NCBI GenBank assembly: GCA_016699635.1
Contig: CP064983.1
Location: 1,860,001-1,924,000, forward strand
Direction of reading: 5' to 3'
Length of the DNA stretch: 64,000 bases
Source of the DNA: Bacteroidota bacterium
GTDB taxonomy: Bacteria > Bacteroidota > Bacteroidia > AKYH767-A > OLB10
The notes below the pieces were generated by a model. The model made no database searches. It was given only the letters and a program-made list of their open reading frames with translations, and had not been told where the DNA came from. Made by a program: the position numbers and the translations under genes. The first letter of the stretch is position 1; each line of letters begins with the position of its first letter. Positions 55,520-64,000 of the stretch are shown here, in pieces.

Positions 55520-57646
55520 ATGACAATAGAAAAGTTTCGCTACGACAACAAGATTGTTGCCATGTTTGCTTGGGCTACAGTAATATGGGCTATTGTGGGC
55601 ATGCTTGTAGGCCTGTTAGCCGCTTTCCAACTTCCTTTTCCTGCATTAAATTTTGATGCACACACAACTTTTGGTCGTATCAGACCATTACACACCAATG
55701 CAATCATTTTTGCTTTTGTGGGTAATGGAATGTTTATGGGAATTTATTATTCGTTGCAACGTTTACTCAAAGCAAGAATGTACAGTGATGTGTTAAGCTA
55801 TATTCACTTTTGGGGTTGGCAATTAATCATTGTAGGTGCAGCAATTACCCTTCCATTAGGAATTACAGCCAGCAAAGAATATGCAGAATTAGAATGGCCA
55901 CTTGATATTGCAATTGCCATAGTTTGGGTAATATTTGGCATAAACATGTTTGGCACTTTAGTTCGCAGACGTGAACGGCATTTGTATGTAGCTATATGGT
56001 TTTATATAGCAACAGTTGTTACTGTTGCTGTGTTGCACATTGTAAACTCTCTTGCTATTCCTGTAACATTATTTAAAAGCTACTCACTTTATGCTGGAGT
56101 ACAGGATGCATTAGTGCAATGGTGGTATGGACACAATGCAGTTGCATTTTTTCTTACAACACCTTATCTGGGATTGATGTATTATTTTCTTCCTAAAGCT
56201 GCTAACCGTCCCGTATATTCCTATCGTCTTTCAATCATTCACTTTTGGTCATTAATATTTCTTTATATATGGGCAGGACCACACCACTTGCTTTATACTG
56301 CATTGCCCGATTGGGCACAATCCTTAGGTGTTGTGTTTTCAATAATGTTACTTGCTCCATCATGGGGTGGTATGATAAACGGATTGCTGACACTGCGCGG
56401 TGCATGGGACAGAGTACGCGATAATCCGGAACTTAAATTTTATGTTGTTGCAGTAACTGCTTATGGTATGGCAACATTCGAAGGGCCTATGCTTTCTTTA
56501 AAATCTGTCAATGCCATCAGTCACTTTACCGATTGGACAATTGCACACGTACACATTGGCGCACTTGGATGGAACGGATTTCTGACTTTCGGAATTCTTT
56601 ATTGGCTGATTCCAAAATTATTCAACACAAGTTTATATTCTAAAAAATTAGCGGGAATACATTTCTGGCTTGGGACACTTGGCATTGTCTTCTATGCAAT
56701 TCCACTTTACTGGGCAGGTATTACACAACATTTCATGTGGAAAGAATTTACTGAAGATGGTGTGTTGCGTTATCCAAATTTCCTTGAAACAGTAGTGCAG
56801 GTGGTGCCAATGTATAAACTACGTGCTTTAGGCGGATCACTTTATCTGCTTGGTTCTTTGGTGATGGTTTATAACCTTATTAAAACTGCACGTGCTGGAA
56901 AAATGGTTGCTAATGAAGATGCAGAAGCACCGGCATTAGAAAAAAATTATGTTGCTCATGATGACCACTGGCATCGTTGGATAGAACGCAGACCTGCTCA
57001 GATGCTTATCGGAAGTCTTATTGTAATTCTCATAGGAGGAATGGTTGAAATTATTCCAACTTTTATGGTGAAGTCAAACGTACCAACAATAGCAAGCGTT
57101 AAACCATACACACCACTTGAATTACAGGGACGTGATATTTATGTGCGAGAAGGATGTTATACATGCCACTCACAGATGGTGCGACCGTTCCGCTATGAAA
57201 CTGAACGCTATGGTGAATATTCCAAGCCTGGTGAATTTGTCTATGATCATCCGTTTCAATGGGGTAGTAAGCGAACCGGCCCTGACCTGCATCGTGAAGG
57301 AGGGAAATATCCAAACTCATGGCACTACAATCACATGCTCGATCCGCAAACCATGTCACCCGGAAGTATTATGCCATCCTATGCATTTATGATTGATGAT
57401 GATTTAGATACCACCACTACTGCAGCAAAAATTCGTGCTATGCAAAAGTTAGGTGTGCCCTATCCTGAAGGTTATGATGCACAGGCAAACAAAGATCTGA
57501 TGAAGCAGGCAAACAGTATTGCATCTAATCTTGAAAAAGATGGAATCAAAGTAATGGGTAATAAAGAAATTGTAGCTTTAATAGCATACCTGCAACGATT
57601 AGGTGTTGATATCAAAGCAGAAAAAACTACAGCCTCAGTTAATTAA
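55520..57646 (+). CDS. ccoNO: cbb3-type cytochrome c oxidase, fused subunits CcoN-CcoO
   Basis: The catalytic core of the high-affinity terminal oxidase, 708 residues. CcoN part (1-480) has 12-14 helices with haem and CuB ligands in RPLHTNAIIFAFVGNG, VQWWYGHNAVAFFLT, GPHHLLYTALPDW and HFTDWTIAHVHIGALGWNG. CcoO part (500-708) has one helix, then a c-type haem site CYTCHSQMVRPFR and GSKRTGPDLHREGG with a distal Met region (GSIMPSY). The fusion is usual in Bacteroidota. It is the second gene of the operon. Confidence 0.95.
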   Translation: MTIEKFRYDNKIVAMFAWATVIWAIVGMLVGLLAAFQLPFPALNFDAHTTFGRIRPLHTNAIIFAFVGNGMFMGIYYSLQRLLKARMYSDVLSYIHFWGWQLIIVGAAITLPLGITASKEYAELEWPLDIAIAIVWVIFGINMFGTLVRRRERHLYVAIWFYIATVVTVAVLHIVNSLAIPVTLFKSYSLYAGVQDALVQWWYGHNAVAFFLTTPYLGLMYYFLPKAANRPVYSYRLSIIHFWSLIFLYIWAGPHHLLYTALPDWAQSLGVVFSIMLLAPSWGGMINGLLTLRGAWDRVRDNPELKFYVVAVTAYGMATFEGPMLSLKSVNAISHFTDWTIAHVHIGALGWNGFLTFGILYWLIPKLFNTSLYSKKLAGIHFWLGTLGIVFYAIPLYWAGITQHFMWKEFTEDGVLRYPNFLETVVQVVPMYKLRALGGSLYLLGSLVMVYNLIKTARAGKMVANEDAEAPALEKNYVAHDDHWHRWIERRPAQMLIGSLIVILIGGMVEIIPTFMVKSNVPTIASVKPYTPLELQGRDIYVREGCYTCHSQMVRPFRYETERYGEYSKPGEFVYDHPFQWGSKRTGPDLHREGGKYPNSWHYNHMLDPQTMSPGSIMPSYAFMIDDDLDTTTTAAKIRAMQKLGVPYPEGYDAQANKDLMKQANSIASNLEKDGIKVMGNKEIVALIAYLQRLGVDIKAEKTTASVN

Positions 57647-57660
57647 AAATAAAGAAGAAT

Positions 57661-57828
57661 ATGTATAAAGAAGTATTATCAACAATAAAGGATATCAGTA
57701 TCTATCCTGTATTTTCCTTCGTTATTTTCTTTGTTTTTTTTACCCTTGTTGGTGTTTGGGTTTTGAAATCAAAGAAAGAAGACTTTGAGTCTATAAGTAA
57801 GCTGCCACTAGAAGAAACAAACGATTAA
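57661..57828 (+). CDS. ccoQ: Small membrane subunit CcoQ/FixQ-like
   Basis: A protein of 55 residues, ATG 57661 to TAA 57826-57828. A single helix (PVFSFVIFFVFFTLVGVWVL) is followed by KSKKEDFESISKLPLEE. The position between ccoNO and ccoP and the one-helix layout identify it as the CcoQ-like subunit, which stabilises the complex. Confidence 0.8.
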   Translation: MYKEVLSTIKDISIYPVFSFVIFFVFFTLVGVWVLKSKKEDFESISKLPLEETND

Positions 57829-57839
57829 AATCTGAAGTA

Positions 57840-59018
57840 ATGAAAAAGATAATTAATTTAATATGTTTGATAATGTTCATCTCATTATCTGCATGGGCCG
57901 GTGATACACAGGCAACAGAAACAACAAAAGTTGCAGCCGCTCAGCCTCCGGATTGGTTAATGAATGCAAATACTTATCTCATTGCATTTGTAGTAATTAT
58001 TTTACTTGCCACAATATTGGCATTATATAGAAGCAGTCTTAAACTACTGAAAAAAATAACATCGTTTTGCTTTATAATGTTTGTATCAGGTTCTGCATTT
58101 GCAGCAGAAGAAGCAGCACCTGCAGAAGCAACAAAGGTTACAGCTATACAACCTCCGGACTGGCTATTGCATACAAATACTTATCTGATTGCATTTATCG
58201 TTTTTATTTTAGTTGTGACGATAGTTGTGTTGTTCAAAACCAACATGAAACTTATCAGGATGATTGCACCACATGCATTTGATGATGAGAAGCAAACAGC
58301 AGAAGCAGGAGCAGTTTCAGGAGTGAAAAACCGTGAAACATTTATGCGTAAAGTATATCTGCGCTTAGTGGATAGCGTTCCTGTTGCTAAAGAACAGGAT
58401 ATTCTTTTAGATCATGATTATGACGGCATTCAGGAACTTGACAACAACCTGCCGCCATGGTGGAAATGGGGATTTTATATAACCATTATTGCTGCTGTGA
58501 TTTATATGTTGGCATATCATGTTACCGGCACAGGAAAATTGCAAGCCGAAGAATATGCAGATGAACTTGCTGTTGCAGCAAAACAGAAGGAAGAACGAAT
58601 GAAAAATTCAGCAGAGAATATTACAGAAGAAAATGTGACTGTGTTGGTTGATGCAGCAGAAATTGCAAAGGGAAAAGATATTTATGAAAAGAATTGCTCA
58701 GCTTGTCACATGGCTGATGGTGGCGGAATGGTTGGACCAAACCTTACGGATAGTTATTGGCTGCATGGCGGAGGCGTAAAGAATATTTTTAAAACCATTA
58801 CTTATGGTGTTCCTGCAAAGGGAATGATTAGCTGGCAGGCACAACTTTCACCAAAACAAATTCAGGAAGTTACCTCTTTTATTATGACACTTCATGGGAC
58901 AAAGCCTGCTGCGCCTAAAGAGCCACAGGGTGATGAGTGGAAAGATGAACCTGCTGCAGGTGCAACTGCAACAGACAGTGCTGCTGTTGCAACTACTGCA
59001 GAGGCAGTAAAAAAATAG
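57840..59018 (+). CDS. ccoP: cbb3 oxidase subunit CcoP-like, with internally duplicated N-terminus
   Basis: A membrane-bound c-type cytochrome of 392 residues. The N-terminus is a tandem duplication: residues 8-73 and 75-142 each contain a signal-like hydrophobic piece (IMFISLSAWAG / IMFVSGSAFAA), a short acidic linker, QPPDWL, TNTYLIAF-like and a second hydrophobic helix. Next comes the CcoP N-terminal domain (NNLPPWWKWGFYITIIAAVIY, about 205-230), then one cytochrome c domain with haem motif CSACH (about 290) and a distal Met region (KGMISW). A low-complexity Ala/Thr tail ends it. Only one haem motif is present, while proteobacterial CcoP has two. It lies 11 bases after ccoQ. Confidence 0.9.
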   Translation: MKKIINLICLIMFISLSAWAGDTQATETTKVAAAQPPDWLMNANTYLIAFVVIILLATILALYRSSLKLLKKITSFCFIMFVSGSAFAAEEAAPAEATKVTAIQPPDWLLHTNTYLIAFIVFILVVTIVVLFKTNMKLIRMIAPHAFDDEKQTAEAGAVSGVKNRETFMRKVYLRLVDSVPVAKEQDILLDHDYDGIQELDNNLPPWWKWGFYITIIAAVIYMLAYHVTGTGKLQAEEYADELAVAAKQKEERMKNSAENITEENVTVLVDAAEIAKGKDIYEKNCSACHMADGGGMVGPNLTDSYWLHGGGVKNIFKTITYGVPAKGMISWQAQLSPKQIQEVTSFIMTLHGTKPAAPKEPQGDEWKDEPAAGATATDSAAVATTAEAVKK

Positions 59019-59035
59019 TATTAAATCTCTTTTTT

Positions 59036-60439
59036 ATGGTGGAGAATAAAATGGAGCATATTGATGAGTCGTTCAGAGACAGCATAGCCACTGTTACTGA
59101 AGATGGCAAGCGTGCATGGATTTATCCTAAAAAACCCAAAGGCAGATATTATAATGCACGAACATGGGTAAGCATTGTGTTTCTGATTATTTTCTTTGCA
59201 TTACCGTTGATAAAGATTAATGGCCATCCATTTTTTCTGCTCAATGTTGTAGAGCTCAAGTTTGTATTGTTCGGAATTGCTTTTTTTCCACAGGACTTTT
59301 ATTTGTTTGTATTGGCCATGCTCACCTTTGTGGTGTTTATTGCATTGTTTACAGCTTTGTTCGGAAGGCTTTGGTGTGGATGGACTTGCCCTCAAACTGT
59401 TTTTATGGAAATGGTGTTTCGCAAAATCGAGTATTTAATCGAAGGCGATTTTATGAAACAGAAAGCACTCGATAAACGAGCCTGGGATGCAGAAAAGATC
59501 AGAATCAAGACAACAAAACATCTTGTATTCTTTTTCATTGCCTTTCTTATCTCCAATACTTTCCTGATGTATATTATCGGATTTGATGAATGGAAAAAAA
59601 TCATTACCGATAATCCTTTTGACCACATTGGCGGATTGTTTGCAACAGTAATTTTTGCAGGAGTATTTTATGGCGTGTATGCACGCTTTCGTGAACAGGT
59701 TTGTATTGTTGTTTGCCCTTATGGCCGTTTACAGGGTGTAATGCTTGACCCCAACACTGTAGTAATTGCTTATGACTATAAAAGAGGTGAACCAAGAGGA
59801 AAACTTAGCAAAGACAATGAAGAACATGGCGATTGTATTGACTGCAATCAATGTGTTCAGGTTTGCCCTACAGGTATTGATATCCGCAATGGCACACAGC
59901 TTGAATGTGTAAACTGCACTGCATGTATGGATGCCTGTGATGACATTATGGATAAAATCCAGAAGCCACGTGGACTCATCAGATATACGAGTGAGAATGC
60001 TATTAAGAATAATGCTAAGTTTAAAATCAATTCGCGCATTATCGGCTATTGTGTGGTTCTGTTAGTTTTGTTCTCGGCACTTGTAGTTTTATTAGCCAGA
60101 CGATCAAATATTGAAACAACAATTTTACGTGCATCGGGATTATTGTATCAAAAACCGGATGAAAGCCATATCAGCAATCTTTATAACATTGCCTTGATAA
60201 ATAAAACTTTTGGTAATATGCCAATTGAATTAAAAATTGTTGAACCAAAGGGAGAAATCAAATGGGTTGGTAATGGTATTACACATCTTAAAGAACAATC
60301 TGTGGCGCAGAGTACTTTCTTTCTGATTTTGCCTAAGTCTGAAATTAAAAAGACAAAAACAAAAGTAGTTTTTGAAATCTGGTCAGAAGGAGAAAAAATA
60401 GATCGCTATGAAACTTCATTCTTAGGCCCAAATAATTAA
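59036..60439 (+). CDS. ccoG: Cytochrome c oxidase accessory protein CcoG
   Basis: A protein of 467 residues that supplies copper(I) for cbb3 assembly. There is a FixG-type membrane part with WCGWTCPQTVFMEMVFRKIE and CIVVCPYGRLQGVMLDPNT, then two ferredoxin-like 4Fe-4S sites (CIDCNQCVQVCPTGIDI; CVNCTACMDACDDIMDKI), and a C-terminal Ig-like domain (370-467). Five membrane helices. It follows ccoP by 17 bases. Confidence 0.94.
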   Translation: MVENKMEHIDESFRDSIATVTEDGKRAWIYPKKPKGRYYNARTWVSIVFLIIFFALPLIKINGHPFFLLNVVELKFVLFGIAFFPQDFYLFVLAMLTFVVFIALFTALFGRLWCGWTCPQTVFMEMVFRKIEYLIEGDFMKQKALDKRAWDAEKIRIKTTKHLVFFFIAFLISNTFLMYIIGFDEWKKIITDNPFDHIGGLFATVIFAGVFYGVYARFREQVCIVVCPYGRLQGVMLDPNTVVIAYDYKRGEPRGKLSKDNEEHGDCIDCNQCVQVCPTGIDIRNGTQLECVNCTACMDACDDIMDKIQKPRGLIRYTSENAIKNNAKFKINSRIIGYCVVLLVLFSALVVLLARRSNIETTILRASGLLYQKPDESHISNLYNIALINKTFGNMPIELKIVEPKGEIKWVGNGITHLKEQSVAQSTFFLILPKSEIKKTKTKVVFEIWSEGEKIDRYETSFLGPNN

Positions 60440-60444
60440 TTGAA

Positions 60445-60882
60445 ATGAAATTCAACTGGGGACATGGTATTGCATTGGTTTTAATAATTTTTGCCTCATC
60501 AATATTGGTATTTGTTTATGTTGCTTCCAAACAAAAAAACGAATTGGTGACAGATAAATACTACGAGAAAGCAGTGGCTTATCAGCAAAGAATTGATGCA
60601 GAAAAAAATGCATTAAACGAAAATGCTGATGTTAAGTATAATATTAATTCCGGTCAGCTAATGTTGACATTAGGCAGAAATATACCAAATGCAAATGGTA
60701 CTATTCAGTTTTATAAGCCTGATGATGCAACAAAGGATTTTAATACTTCATTTCAGGTTAACGATACAGGATTTTATAGTGCCACTATTCCTCAATTAAC
60801 TCATGGTCAATGGAAAGTTAATGTTAGCTGGAATGTTGACAGTAAAGAGTATTTTTACGAGAAGAAAATATTTATTCCATAA
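60445..60882 (+). CDS. ccoH: FixH/CcoH family protein
   Basis: A protein of 145 residues. An N-terminal helix (GIALVLIIFASSILVFVYVA) is followed by the family motif LVTDKYYEKAVAYQQRID and a beta domain (TLGRNIPNANGTIQFYKPDD). It assists assembly of cbb3 oxidase. It lies 5 bases after ccoG, and its stop overlaps the next start by one base. Confidence 0.9.
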   Translation: MKFNWGHGIALVLIIFASSILVFVYVASKQKNELVTDKYYEKAVAYQQRIDAEKNALNENADVKYNINSGQLMLTLGRNIPNANGTIQFYKPDDATKDFNTSFQVNDTGFYSATIPQLTHGQWKVNVSWNVDSKEYFYEKKIFIP

Positions 60883-61609
60883 TGAACGAATACACTTTCT
60901 ATTATGCAGCTTTGCTACTGGGTTTTCTTGGTAGCTTTCACTGTGTAGGAATGTGTGGCCCTATTGCCTTAATGCTTCCGGCAAATAAGTTAGATAATCG
61001 CAGAGCTGCATTTTTTGGCAGACTGTTTTACAACATCGGCAGAATGATAACCTATATGTTTATTGGAATGTTGTTTGGATTGCTGGGTGCTGCTTTTGTT
61101 TTAAATGGATTTCAGAAACAACTGAGCATTATTACAGGAATTATTTTGTTGTTAGTTGCAATATTTACTTTAATCCCTTCAACCAGAAAAAAAGTTCTTA
61201 GTGTATCATCAAAAATGAATATTCCTTTCAGAGGAGTGTTAAGAAAACTTTTTCAGGTAAAACAGCCTTGCATCATTTTGGTATTGGTGTCATTAATGGG
61301 TTTCTTCCATGTGGATTTGTATATGTGGCAACGGCAGGAGCCATCAATTCAGGCAGTGTTTTAAACAGTGTTCTGTATATGGCATTGTTTGGTTTGGGAA
61401 CTTTTCCAATTATGCTTCTTGTTTCCTATGCAGCATCGTGGTGTAGTTTTTCATTCTCTCGTTATGTAACCAAAGCCACACCTTGGATATCTGCTGCATT
61501 AGCATTGTTTCTTATTTACAGAGGAGCTTTTATGAATATTAATGCCGATTGTCATAAACATTCACATCCACCAACAATGGTAGAATGTAGTAAGCCTGAA
61601 ACACTTTAA
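60882..61609 (+). CDS. Sulfite exporter TauE/SafE-type membrane protein (one frameshift)
   Basis: A protein of about 242 residues with six helices. The N-terminal GFLGSFHCVGMCGPIALML carries paired cysteines (HCVGMC) as in the copper-handling UPF0014/SafE-like proteins that follow cco genes, so a role in copper supply to the oxidase is more likely than sulfite export. The frame breaks near 61260-61265. One added base gives KQALHHFGIGVINGFLPCGF, and the C-terminal His-rich end (DCHKHSHPPTMVEC) may bind metal. Last gene of the cco operon. Confidence 0.85.
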
Positions 61610-61700
61610 AATTTTATTTTATAGGATTGTTCAATTGCCGATATTCGGTGGCTTAATGATATTTGTATATTCGCAACGCTACATTAAATCGAAAAGGTAA

Positions 61701-64000
61701 ATGAGTCATAAATTATTAGATGCCTTGATGCACCTTTTTGCCATTCTGGCAAATGCCGAAAAATTTTCTCTCGAAGGCAGAAGTATAGTTGAGTCTTTTT
61801 TGCGACAGCAAATCAGCCGTGCTTATGTTTTAAAGTACCTTGGATTGTTTGACGAGTATCTTGAAAATATCAGAGGTAAGGCAACAGAAGGAAAGTTGAA
61901 AAAACGACTTTCAGTAAACTCGGTTAAAGTGCTGCGCATTTGTACAGACATTAATGCAGAACTTGATACCCGCCAAAAGCATATTGTTTTAATGCGGCTG
62001 ATTGAATTCGTTTTTACCTCTGAAAAAATTATTGACAGTCAGGAAAAAGAGTTTCTTTATACAGTTGCTGAGGTTTTTCATATTGCACCCGATGATGTTC
62101 AGTTATGCATTGAATTGGCTTGTAATAATGCAGAAGAGAAGTATTCAGATACTCCTAAATATTTAGTGTTGTCTTCACAAGATGATAACAGCAGTTTGAA
62201 TACTAAAACTCAAATTATATCAGGGTTAAATGGTGTTTTCCGGTTTTTATTTCTTAAAAATGCCGGATTGCTTTTTGTGCGATATCACGGTGATGAATCT
62301 TTTACATTGAATGGACTACCACTCAATGACGATTTATGTTATGTTTTTTCTGCAGGCTCAGTCATCAGAGGTTCAAAGGTAAACACAATCTATTACACAG
62401 ATATTATCAGACTGTTTTCAAATTTTAAGCAACAGAGTTTATTGCATTTTGATGTACAACATGTGTATTACGATTTTTCAAATGGTAAACGCGGGCTTAA
62501 TGATGTTGCCTTTAGTGCAACATCAGGAAATCTTGTTGGTATTATGGGTGGAAGTGGCGCAGGAAAATCTACATTACTCAATATCTTAAATGGAAACAAT
62601 AGACCAACACAAGGAAAAGTTACTGTTAATGGAATAGATCTGCATCGGGAGTCACATCTGCTTGAGGGTATGATAGGCTATGTGCCGCAAGACGATTTGC
62701 TGATAGAAGAGTTAACAGTCTATCAGAATTTATTTTATAATGCAAAACTTTGTTTTGGAAATTTAACCGATAGTGAAATTGATGAACGTGTAAAGGCACT
62801 TTTACTAAATGTCGGCTTAAGCGAAGCAAGTCATCTGCGTGTTGGCAATGCACTCAGCACATCTATCAGTGGTGGTCAGCGCAAGCGACTCAACATTGCA
62901 TTAGAGTTAATAAGGCGACCTGAAGTACTTTTTGTTGATGAACCCACTTCAGGACTTTCTTCTCTCGACTCAGAAAATGTGATGGACTTGTTAAAGCAAC
63001 TTGCCAATCACGGCAAACTTGTTTTTGTAGTTATACATCAGCCATCGAGCGATATTTTTAAAATGTTCGATAAACTTTTTGTTCTCGATATTGGTGGCTA
63101 CCCTGCATACTTCGGTAATCCTGTTGACTCACTTCTTTATTTTAAACAACGTGCATCTTTTGCTGATGCCGATTATAGCGAATGTGGCACATGCGGCAAT
63201 ATTAACCCTGAACAGATTTTTTCAATTCTGGAATCGAAAGTAATGGATGAGTTTGGCTTTCCTACACAACAACGAAAGCTAACTCCTGCAGATTGGTATC
63301 AACTGTTTAAGGAACATAATAGTAATTCTAGTAAATCGAATCAGCGACAACCCGTTCAGGGTAGTGCAAATCAAAAGCCCGGTTGGTTGCAGCAACTAAA
63401 GGTTTATATGACACGCGATATGCTTTCTAAGTTTAAAAATAAGCAGTACATGCTTATTACTTTTCTTGAAGCACCGGTGCTGGCCATTATTCTTGCATGG
63501 TTTCTCAGGTATTTTAATCCTGATGGCAGTTATGTTTTTAGCGAGAATAAAAACCTTGTAGCATTTTTATTCATGGCAGTTATAGTTGCCATTTTTATGG
63601 GACTCACTGTAAGTGCCGAGGAGATTATCCGCGACAGAAAGATGTTGAAGCGCGAAAAGTTTCTTAATCTCAGCAGAAGCAGTTATCTGTCTTCAAAGAT
63701 GATGGTGATGTTTTTAATTTCTGCCATACAGACATTTTCTTTTGTCATTATCGGTAATCTTATTTTTGGAATTCAAAGCATGACCTTTGATTATTGGATA
63801 ATGCTTTTCTCCGTTTCGTGCTTTGCCAATATGCTTGGCCTGAATGTTTCATCCATGTTCGACAGTGCTGTTACAATTTATATCCTCATTCCATTTCTGA
63901 TTATTCCGCAAATTATTTTAAGTGGTGTGATGGTAAAGTTTGAAGACCTGAACCCGCACCTGACTTCGCAAAGACATGTGCCGTTAATAGGTGAATTGAT
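61701..64000 (+). CDS. ABCG-type ABC transporter with TerB-like N-terminal domain (3' end outside the window)
   Basis: Open from ATG 61701 to the right edge, 766 codons without a stop. Residues 1-140 (ALMHLFAILANAEKFSLEGR; MRLIEFVFTSEKIIDSQEKE) are helical with a TerB-like pattern of two paired acidic helices. An unassigned beta region (150-250) follows. Then comes the ATPase: Walker A GGSGAGKSTLLN (about 282), Q-loop YVPQDDLL, signature SISGGQRKRLNIALEL, Walker B VLFVDEPTSGLSS and H-loop VVIHQPSSDIF. After a linker come ABC2-type membrane helices (ITFLEAPVLAIILAWFLRYF). The order ATPase then permease is that of ABCG half-transporters. Substrate unknown. Confidence 0.88.
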   Translation, partial: MSHKLLDALMHLFAILANAEKFSLEGRSIVESFLRQQISRAYVLKYLGLFDEYLENIRGKATEGKLKKRLSVNSVKVLRICTDINAELDTRQKHIVLMRLIEFVFTSEKIIDSQEKEFLYTVAEVFHIAPDDVQLCIELACNNAEEKYSDTPKYLVLSSQDDNSSLNTKTQIISGLNGVFRFLFLKNAGLLFVRYHGDESFTLNGLPLNDDLCYVFSAGSVIRGSKVNTIYYTDIIRLFSNFKQQSLLHFDVQHVYYDFSNGKRGLNDVAFSATSGNLVGIMGGSGAGKSTLLNILNGNNRPTQGKVTVNGIDLHRESHLLEGMIGYVPQDDLLIEELTVYQNLFYNAKLCFGNLTDSEIDERVKALLLNVGLSEASHLRVGNALSTSISGGQRKRLNIALELIRRPEVLFVDEPTSGLSSLDSENVMDLLKQLANHGKLVFVVIHQPSSDIFKMFDKLFVLDIGGYPAYFGNPVDSLLYFKQRASFADADYSECGTCGNINPEQIFSILESKVMDEFGFPTQQRKLTPADWYQLFKEHNSNSSKSNQRQPVQGSANQKPGWLQQLKVYMTRDMLSKFKNKQYMLITFLEAPVLAIILAWFLRYFNPDGSYVFSENKNLVAFLFMAVIVAIFMGLTVSAEEIIRDRKMLKREKFLNLSRSSYLSSKMMVMFLISAIQTFSFVIIGNLIFGIQSMTFDYWIMLFSVSCFANMLGLNVSSMFDSAVTIYILIPFLIIPQIILSGVMVKFEDLNPHLTSQRHVPLIGEL

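Overview
The window is from an AT-rich, densely coded genome of the phylum Bacteroidota. The evidence is: type IX secretion C-terminal sorting tails (15694-16461, 28472-29230, 42651-43904), a PorE-like TPR/propeller/OmpA protein (29390-31384), Bacteroidota-type promoters of the TTTG-N19-TAnnTTTG kind, a fused CcoNO cytochrome oxidase subunit, DUF4296 and DUF1573 proteins, and a propeller/LytS-type sensor kinase paired with a LytTR regulator. The set of families fits an aerobic or microaerobic, probably environmental member (Chitinophagales/Sphingobacteriales-like). The exact lineage cannot be fixed from this sequence.

Layout. 1-7.2 kb: partial secreted protein, fused 2-oxo acid dehydrogenase E1, ruvC, a flippase-like membrane protein, a secreted propeller-like protein, a glycosyltransferase and a stand-alone receiver protein. 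7.2-12.6 kb: an aromatic catabolism cluster on the minus strand (hmgA, hppD, paaA-D) ending in queD. 12.8-13.7 kb: an AbiEii-type toxin/antitoxin candidate pair. 14.0-15.6 kb: a large GNAT-like protein of unknown role. 16.7-19.0 kb: prs-rplY-pth. 19.0-21.3 kb: tRNA-Leu, dCMP deaminase and C-terminal processing protease. 21.8-24.1 kb: DUF1573-yajC-cdaR-like-coaE operon. 24.2-27.9 kb: LytTR two-component system. 28-34.4 kb: secreted proteins, PorE-like protein, purM, DUF4296 lipoprotein and pyrC. 34.6-39.3 kb: tRNA-Pro, a nucleoside-recognition membrane protein, and a membrane pyrophosphatase whose C-terminus runs into a YceI domain. 39.4-43.9 kb: a minus-strand run of esterase, thioesterase, PKD lipoprotein, MFS permease and LutA-like Fe-S protein. 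43.9-48.2 kb: an accessory island with a decayed REP-associated transposase, REP-like palindromes, a PstI/BsuBI-type restriction-modification operon and a flanking 49-bp direct repeat. 48.2-55.1 kb: YceI, pirin, Crp-type regulator, gmhA, lnt, lpd, marC and RNase H. 55.3-61.6 kb: cbb3 oxidase operon ccoS-ccoNO-ccoQ-ccoP-ccoG-fixH-safE-like. 61.7-64.0 kb: an ABCG-type transporter with a TerB-like N-terminus, running off the end.

Two features affect the whole window. First, about 17 single-base indels break 13 otherwise normal genes, including ones usually essential (pth, coaE, lnt). Many lie in short homopolymers, and in nearly every case adding or removing one base restores a normal-length protein. 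This looks like uncorrected sequence error rather than gene decay. The genes are therefore annotated at full length as CDS, with the break positions stated. Second, the transposase remnant has the opposite pattern (stops from substitutions, no indel), which is what true decay looks like.

The most interesting architectural observations are the pyrophosphatase-YceI fusion, the internally duplicated N-terminus of the CcoP-like subunit, and the restriction-modification/REP-transposase island. No CRISPR array, prophage, intact insertion sequence or rRNA gene was seen.
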